Assembly: GCA_022764165.1 (NCBI GenBank)
Contig: JALERM010000186.1
Location: 33,243 to 97,242, forward strand
Direction: 5' to 3'
Source: Eubacterium sp.
GTDB taxonomy: Bacteria > Bacillota > Clostridia > Lachnospirales > Lachnospiraceae
DNA: 64,000 nucleotides
The translations under genes were made by a program, and so were the position numbers. This document shows positions 59,431 through 64,000 of the stretch, piece by piece. The notes beneath the pieces are model-generated. The model was given only the letters and a program-made list of their open reading frames with translations, did no database searches and was not told the DNA's origin. Each line of letters begins with the position of its first letter. Position 1 is the first letter of the stretch.

Positions 59431-60571
59431 CTTTGCTTCCTCCCGCATAGTCTTCTGGATATCTTCCCTGGATTTTTCCGGCAAGTGGACAAACTCTGAC
59501 TTGATGGGATGCATCTTCACTTCTTATGAACATCCACAACTTCATCTCTTCCATCACACTTCTGACAAATTCACCTTCCGGCATCTCACGGTAATTTTTC
59601 GAAAATCCACTTCCATATTCCTGCTTTACTTTTTTTATCAAATTTTCAAATTCAATCCGGTCAATCCGGCACATTTCATCCTGCCCTGTCTTCCATTCAC
59701 CGAATTCGATCTTCTTTCGTATTTCTCCAAAACATAACAACAAAATATCGGATATTGAATTATTGCCCGGAAAGACAGTTCCCATTCTACCGTCCTCCCC
59801 TGACAGTAAAAATGCGCTTCCTCTGTGAATATGCACATGGCAGTCAAATATCTGTTCCAGTTCTTCACTGAGTCTGCGTCCATAATATTTTAAATATTCA
59901 AAATCCTCCGGCGAACCATCTTCTTTATACATGCCAGGTGCAAAAATCAGCCTCTTATAAACTCTGTGTCTTCTTGCAAATCCACGGTCTTCATCCACCT
60001 CAAACCAGTCGCTTTCCTGAAAGTCTTCCGGCTTCGTATATTCCATAATATCTTTCGAGAAACTTTTCATGAAATATCTGGATGCACCTGTATTTTCATA
60101 AAGCACTTCACCTGCTTCATCGTCCATAAACACCTCGTCTTTTCCATCTGTAAGCCCTACAATTCCCTGGTCTACTGCATACCTCAGCACCCGGATCAGC
60201 TTTCGCCGATTTGTATACAAAGTCCAGTCAGACAGTTCTCCCGGCATATTCGCTGTGATATATTCGGTTAACTGAGATAATATGAACTGCTCATTCGCAT
60301 CTTTGTCTTCCAGAAACATAAGAAGTATGCAAAGATAGGCATATTCTTCTTTCGATGAAAACTTCTGTATTCCCATGAACGTTTCTGGTATCACAGGTAT
60401 CTTCTCCATCTTAATCAGGAGGGAATTATCAATAATCTGGCAGCCCATCTTCTCAGTGGTAAATTTTCTCAGTTCACCAAGAGCATCTCTTAATTTGTAA
60501 TACAGTTCTTTGTCTTTAGATTTTAAAATCCATCTGTTATTTAAAAGGACTTCCAGCTCCTTCATTGTCAT
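59420..60571 (-). CDS. jetB: Wadjet JetB-like protein (TIGR02678-like)
   Basis: Operon position and conserved pattern; GFARRHRVYKRLIFAPGMY. Confidence 0.85.
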   Translation of the reverse strand: MTMKELEVLLNNRWILKSKDKELYYKLRDALGELRKFTTEKMGCQIIDNSLLIKMEKIPVIPETFMGIQKFSSKEEYAYLCILLMFLEDKDANEQFILSQLTEYITANMPGELSDWTLYTNRRKLIRVLRYAVDQGIVGLTDGKDEVFMDDEAGEVLYENTGASRYFMKSFSKDIMEYTKPEDFQESDWFEVDEDRGFARRHRVYKRLIFAPGMYKEDGSPEDFEYLKYYGRRLSEELEQIFDCHVHIHRGSAFLLSGEDGRMGTVFPGNNSISDILLLCFGEIRKKIEFGEWKTGQDEMCRIDRIEFENLIKKVKQEYGSGFSKNYREMPEGEFVRSVMEEMKLWMFIRSEDASHQVRVCPLAGKIQGRYPEDYAGGSKDEQ

Positions 60572-62052
60572 TCTTCCTCCTGAAATACAATCGCCATCTT
60601 CGGCATTGTAAAGTTTCCGTCCTCACAGTGCACAACACATTTTTCTTCTGCACAACTTCTATCTAGAATGTATCTTCTTCCGTCATCAGTTCTTGCAGAA
60701 AAATCTGCAGATTCCATCGCATCCGAAATCCATTTTAAAAGGATCTCCCTGATTCTGGACTCCAGAACCGGCAGATCTGCAAAGTCTATCTTTCCATCTT
60801 TCTCAAGCCTGCGGAGTTTTTCCATCTCTTCTTTTTGCTTCTGCAGCATTTTCCGCCTTGTTTCCTGCTTCTGCTCTGCGGATTCCCGGATTTCACTTCT
60901 CCTGGATTTTTCTCTATATGTACGCACACGGGGTTTTAAGTATACTTCTAACGGCTGTTCTTCATACACTCCGATATTCATACTGTCTGTTTCACGTACC
61001 AACTCCCCGGACAGATGCTGCGGGCATTCCATCCCAAATACCATAGCCGACATCTTATGTGCCTCTTCCACATCCTGACATCGAAGGAACAATTCCGCCA
61101 CTTTTCGGTACTCTTCTTTTCGGTTCGCACCAAGTGCATTTTTTTCACTTAACTGTGCAGCGTATCTTGTGATCCTGCGAATAATATCATTGGTCGCATC
61201 GAACAATTTACCGGCTTCATTCTCCTGACCTTCACTTCCCACGAACCAGTCATAGATACTCTGAAAACGCCCCTGGATTTTCTGCTGAATCATTTCTTTG
61301 GAAACTTCTACATCCATTCTCGGAATAGAAAGTTCATAATCAACCACTTTTTCGAACACCTGATGTTTTATCTTTTCATCCTGTAACCGTAAATTTTCCT
61401 CGATCACACCTACATTTCTCTGCAGACCTTTGATAAAGCTGCGCAGATATTCAATCAACCGATCTTTGAATATCAGGAATTCTTTTGTATGCATCATCTC
61501 TTCCGCCCGGACACTGTTCAGATCCCTGATATAATCCTGATAATTTTGATTCAAACGCACAAAATCATTATTCAGATCGGTCCACCATGTATATACCGCA
61601 TTCCTGTCTTTTCCTGCCATATCCGAAAAACGCTCAATACTTCTTCGAATTCGTTCCAGTAGAGTCGGCTCCAGCGATGCACCTTCAATAAACAGATTTT
61701 CCAGCCGAATAACCAGTCGTTCAATCTCCACACTATACTCTGACATCTGATACCGGTACTTCTTATTCTTAAATTCCTCGATCGATGCCACCTTCTTCGT
61801 ATCCTGAATTGTGGTAAGATTTTTCCATTCCGTCAACATCGCCAGATCCTGCTGACACTGTTCCGGTTTGTAGTCTGCAAAAAACGGCTCCTGGATCATT
61901 TCTTCATATACTTCTTCCTGGTACAGCCAGTATTTTAATTTCTCATAATGTTCAAAAAAGATACGCATAATACATCGGTATCTGCTTACATTGTCTGCAT
62001 TTAGATATTTTGCTTCTGTTAATGGCTTGATTAATTTGTCTGATACCTGCAT
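60568..62052 (-). CDS. jetA: Wadjet JetA-like protein (TIGR02677-like)
   Basis: LTEAKYLNADNVSRYRCIMRIFFEHYEKLKYWLYQEEVYEEM...LTEWKNLTTIQDTKKVASIEEFKNKKYRYQMS. Confidence 0.86.
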   Translation of the reverse strand: MQVSDKLIKPLTEAKYLNADNVSRYRCIMRIFFEHYEKLKYWLYQEEVYEEMIQEPFFADYKPEQCQQDLAMLTEWKNLTTIQDTKKVASIEEFKNKKYRYQMSEYSVEIERLVIRLENLFIEGASLEPTLLERIRRSIERFSDMAGKDRNAVYTWWTDLNNDFVRLNQNYQDYIRDLNSVRAEEMMHTKEFLIFKDRLIEYLRSFIKGLQRNVGVIEENLRLQDEKIKHQVFEKVVDYELSIPRMDVEVSKEMIQQKIQGRFQSIYDWFVGSEGQENEAGKLFDATNDIIRRITRYAAQLSEKNALGANRKEEYRKVAELFLRCQDVEEAHKMSAMVFGMECPQHLSGELVRETDSMNIGVYEEQPLEVYLKPRVRTYREKSRRSEIRESAEQKQETRRKMLQKQKEEMEKLRRLEKDGKIDFADLPVLESRIREILLKWISDAMESADFSARTDDGRRYILDRSCAEEKCVVHCEDGNFTMPKMAIVFQEEE

Positions 62053-62292
62053 GAATGTTCTCCTTTTTTGGCTGTTCTTAGTATAACACAATTATTCTTC
62101 TATTTGTAAATATTCTATACATTGATACAGGAAGTAATACCCTAATACTCCCAATATCATTTCCTACATTGTTCCTCTAACGTCATACATCTGCTCCTCT
62201 TGTCTTTTGTATAAAAAACTTATTTATGATAATTATAACACTTGTTCCCATTATTATCCATAACAAGGAATCCATTCTGATTCCACTTTATT

Positions 62293-62321
62293 CGTAACTG
62301 TTCAGTACCTTCACAGTTACG
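62293..62321. repeat. 9-bp inverted repeat CGTAACTGT...ACAGTTACG
   Basis: cgtaactgt tcagtaccttc acagttacg. Confidence 0.7.
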
Positions 62322-62460
62322 AGCAAAAATCCAATGAAAATTGCCTTCGGTAAGGATAACCATAAACCACAAAAATAGCCGCCTCAGTCTGGTAAACTAA
62401 GCGGCAATTATTGTCTAACTTTATATCGGACTAACCGTCTATTGGTATCATTTGCATTGT
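62322..62460 (+). repeat. Second degenerate copy of the small hydrophobic peptide tail/terminator repeat
   Basis: FGKDNHKPQK-stop then agccgcctcagtctggtaaactaagcggc...aactttatatcggactaaccgtctattggtatca, similar in layout and sequence to 1690-1800. Confidence 0.55.
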
Positions 62461-62630
62461 TGCTGGATTTCCAATCTCCATTTTTTTATTCAAACTCGGC
62501 AAGTCCGAAGATATTCTTAAATATATTTGTTTAAGTTTTGTATCTTTTTTGCCGTTACTTTATTTCTGTTGCATATATTATTATTGCTCGCTGATTTTCT
62601 GATAAATGCCATAGATAAGTTTAACAGCAT

Positions 62631-62996
62631 TTATTTTGAGAACACCGCATCATTTCTTGAAAGAAGATATACACAATATTGATTCATGCTGATTCCTTCT
62701 CTCTGAGAATGTTCTGCCAGGGATCTGTGCAGACTTCGTGGAATTCTCAATTTAAACTGTCCGGAATAATCTTCCAGACTGTCTGGTTTATGAATCTCTA
62801 CGCCTTCTTCTAATGCTGCTTCAATCCATGCTTTTTTCGCATCCAGTGCATTTGCTACCGCACTTTCCACTGTTTCACCACAAGTAATGCAACCAGGCAA
62901 ATCTGGATAAGAAACCACAAATCCGCCTTCGTCCTTATCTTCTACAATTTCCATACGATAGGACATTGCCATATAATCATTCAGCGTCTTCATCAT
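62631..62996 (-). CDS. hicB: HicB family antitoxin
   Basis: MKTLNDYMAMSYRMEIVEDKDEGGFVVSYPDLPGCITCGETVESAVANALDAKKAWIEAALEEG...KLRIPRSLHRSLAEHSQREGISMNQYCVYLLSRN. Confidence 0.92.
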   Translation of the reverse strand: MMKTLNDYMAMSYRMEIVEDKDEGGFVVSYPDLPGCITCGETVESAVANALDAKKAWIEAALEEGVEIHKPDSLEDYSGQFKLRIPRSLHRSLAEHSQREGISMNQYCVYLLSRNDAVFSK

Positions 62997-63234
62997 TCTT
63001 CGCCTCACTTTCTACAATCTGCCTTACCATTTCTACATACACTTTCTCGATCGGTTCGTGCTTCGGTATTGTAATTGGCATACACCCCTGCTTTCTGAAC
63101 GTGTAATGACTGCTTCCGCTTCTTGGTGCATTCATTTCATATCCGTAGCTTTCCAATACCTTCCGTAACTCATCAAACCGGAGGTCTTTCTATAAATTGC
63201 ATATACGTGTTATCAGTTTATCCCACTTTGACAT
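62977..63234 (-). pseudogene. hicA: HicA toxin with premature amber stop at codon 15
   Basis: Frame: MSKWDKLITRICNL*KDLRFDELRKVLESYGYEMNAPRSGSSHYTFRKQGCMPITIPKHEPIEKVYVEMVRQIVESEAKNDEDAE; TAG at 63192-63190. Confidence 0.9.
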
Positions 63235-63350
63235 CTGTTATACCTCCTACTTATATTATATGTGGTATCGTATATGGTGTCAATCATTTATTTATAAACA
63301 AATCGATTCTATTCTTAACTTCCAGTTTTTTCTCACTCACTCTTTCAAAT

Positions 63351-63530
63351 TCAATAACCAAACAGGAAATCATCCAAATCTTTTAACGCTTTTTTGAGTT
63401 CCGGATTTTTTTCCTGCCTGATTGTCTTTCCCAGAAAAATAGCATCCTCATCTGTTCCATCTGCATACATGTCGTACGACATTTTCACTAACTTTTCCAG
63501 TCGACGGCTTTTTGCAGAATCATGCGTCAT
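63351..63530 (-). CDS. Small hypothetical protein (59 aa; below ORF cutoff), mobile-element associated
   Basis: MTHDSAKSRRLEKLVKMSYDMYADGTDEDAIFLGKTIRQEKNPELKKALKDLDDFLFGY; overlaps end of upstream ORF. Confidence 0.55.
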   Translation of the reverse strand: MTHDSAKSRRLEKLVKMSYDMYADGTDEDAIFLGKTIRQEKNPELKKALKDLDDFLFGY

Positions 63531-64000
63531 ACTTTGCTTTTGACTTCTCGACTGCTTCTTCCTGCTTTACGATTTCTTCTTCCATTGATGTGTGCTTCTT
63601 TGGTCGTGCCATTTTTTTCTCCTGGGTATGTTCTTTGTTATATTCAGCCAGCATTTCACTCAATCCGTTCGCCATCTTCCTGACAGAATCCGCATCCATC
63701 TGAAACGCTTTCAGTATCTTTTTCTGTGTTGCTGTTACTGCATGATCAAGCCTGTATCTGCCATCCAGTCCGCTCACAAGTTCGATCTTCTCCAGTTCTC
63801 TCAGGGCGGCCGGTACTATCATGTAATTCGGTTTATCCAGAATCTCTTTGGTACTTAATGAAACATCCGTACTGATAAAAGCACGCAACGCTTTAGGAAC
63901 CTGGAATGCATCCTTCGGATAAGTGATAAACACTACGGCGTTTTCAATGCCATTGAGGTTTCCTTCATATCGGTAAACATAATAACTCCGGCTGCCAACG
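63520..64000 (-). mobile_element. Transposase-like ORF fragment continuing off the right edge, apparently joined to unrelated C-terminal sequence
   Basis: Open frame to window end: VGSRSYYVYRYEGNLNGIENAVVFITYPKDAFQVPKALRAFISTDVSLSTKEILDK (DDE-transposase-like) then PNYMIVPAALRELEKIELVSG...MARPKKHTSMEEEIVKQEEAVEKSKAKYDA. Confidence 0.5.

Noticed and set aside
60668-61078. 136-aa Ser-rich plus-strand ORF
   Set aside because: Antisense to jetA; composition typical of shadow translation
1-64000. CRISPR arrays
   Set aside because: No regularly spaced 24-40 bp direct repeats seen; the tandem repeats at 33960-34995 are coding and about 250 bp
1-64000. tRNA/rRNA genes
   Set aside because: No convincing cloverleaf or GGTTCRANYCC-type T-arm plus acceptor context noticed, but this was by eye only

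Overview
Window from a low-GC Firmicute; gene content and style suggest a gut Lachnospiraceae-like Clostridium (inference). Almost all genes lie on the minus strand. Left to right: the start of a urease operon (ureC partial, ureB, ureA); an orphan Rieske fragment; nth; a barstar-metallophosphoesterase fusion and a barnase-like lipoprotein RNase at the distal end of a nucleoside-salvage operon (cdd, PNP, pyrimidine-nucleoside phosphorylase, phosphopentomutase); a GGDEF-GGDEF-EAL protein; LysR and aspartase; an AAA/PD-(D/E)XK protein; rubredoxin; TetR; a YbjQ/membrane-MerR pair; an rRNA methyltransferase; two large surface-glycan clusters (pyruvyl transferase, two Stealth proteins, flippases, polymerases, ManNAc/ManNAcA enzymes, TagA-type GT, and a dedicated ACP/ligase/acyltransferase cassette) surrounding three SLH-like surface proteins, one of 1808 aa with tandem repeats; a second acyl-CoA ligase and an unusual HTH regulator; bioY with a BirA-like operator; a collapsed biotin pathway (bioB with an internal deletion and a bioD-bioA chimera); a P1-type peptidase coupled to a complete Wadjet (jetABCD) operon; a hicAB locus whose hicA carries an amber stop; and a transposase-like remnant at the right edge. 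Strongest leads: (1) barnase plus barstar-phosphoesterase embedded in a nucleoside-salvage operon; (2) in-frame collapsed and chimeric biotin genes; (3) a palindromic element that supplies the C-terminus of the ACP; (4) Wadjet with a coupled peptidase; (5) amber-inactivated HicA beside an intact HicB; (6) paired degenerate small-hydrophobic-peptide/terminator repeats.
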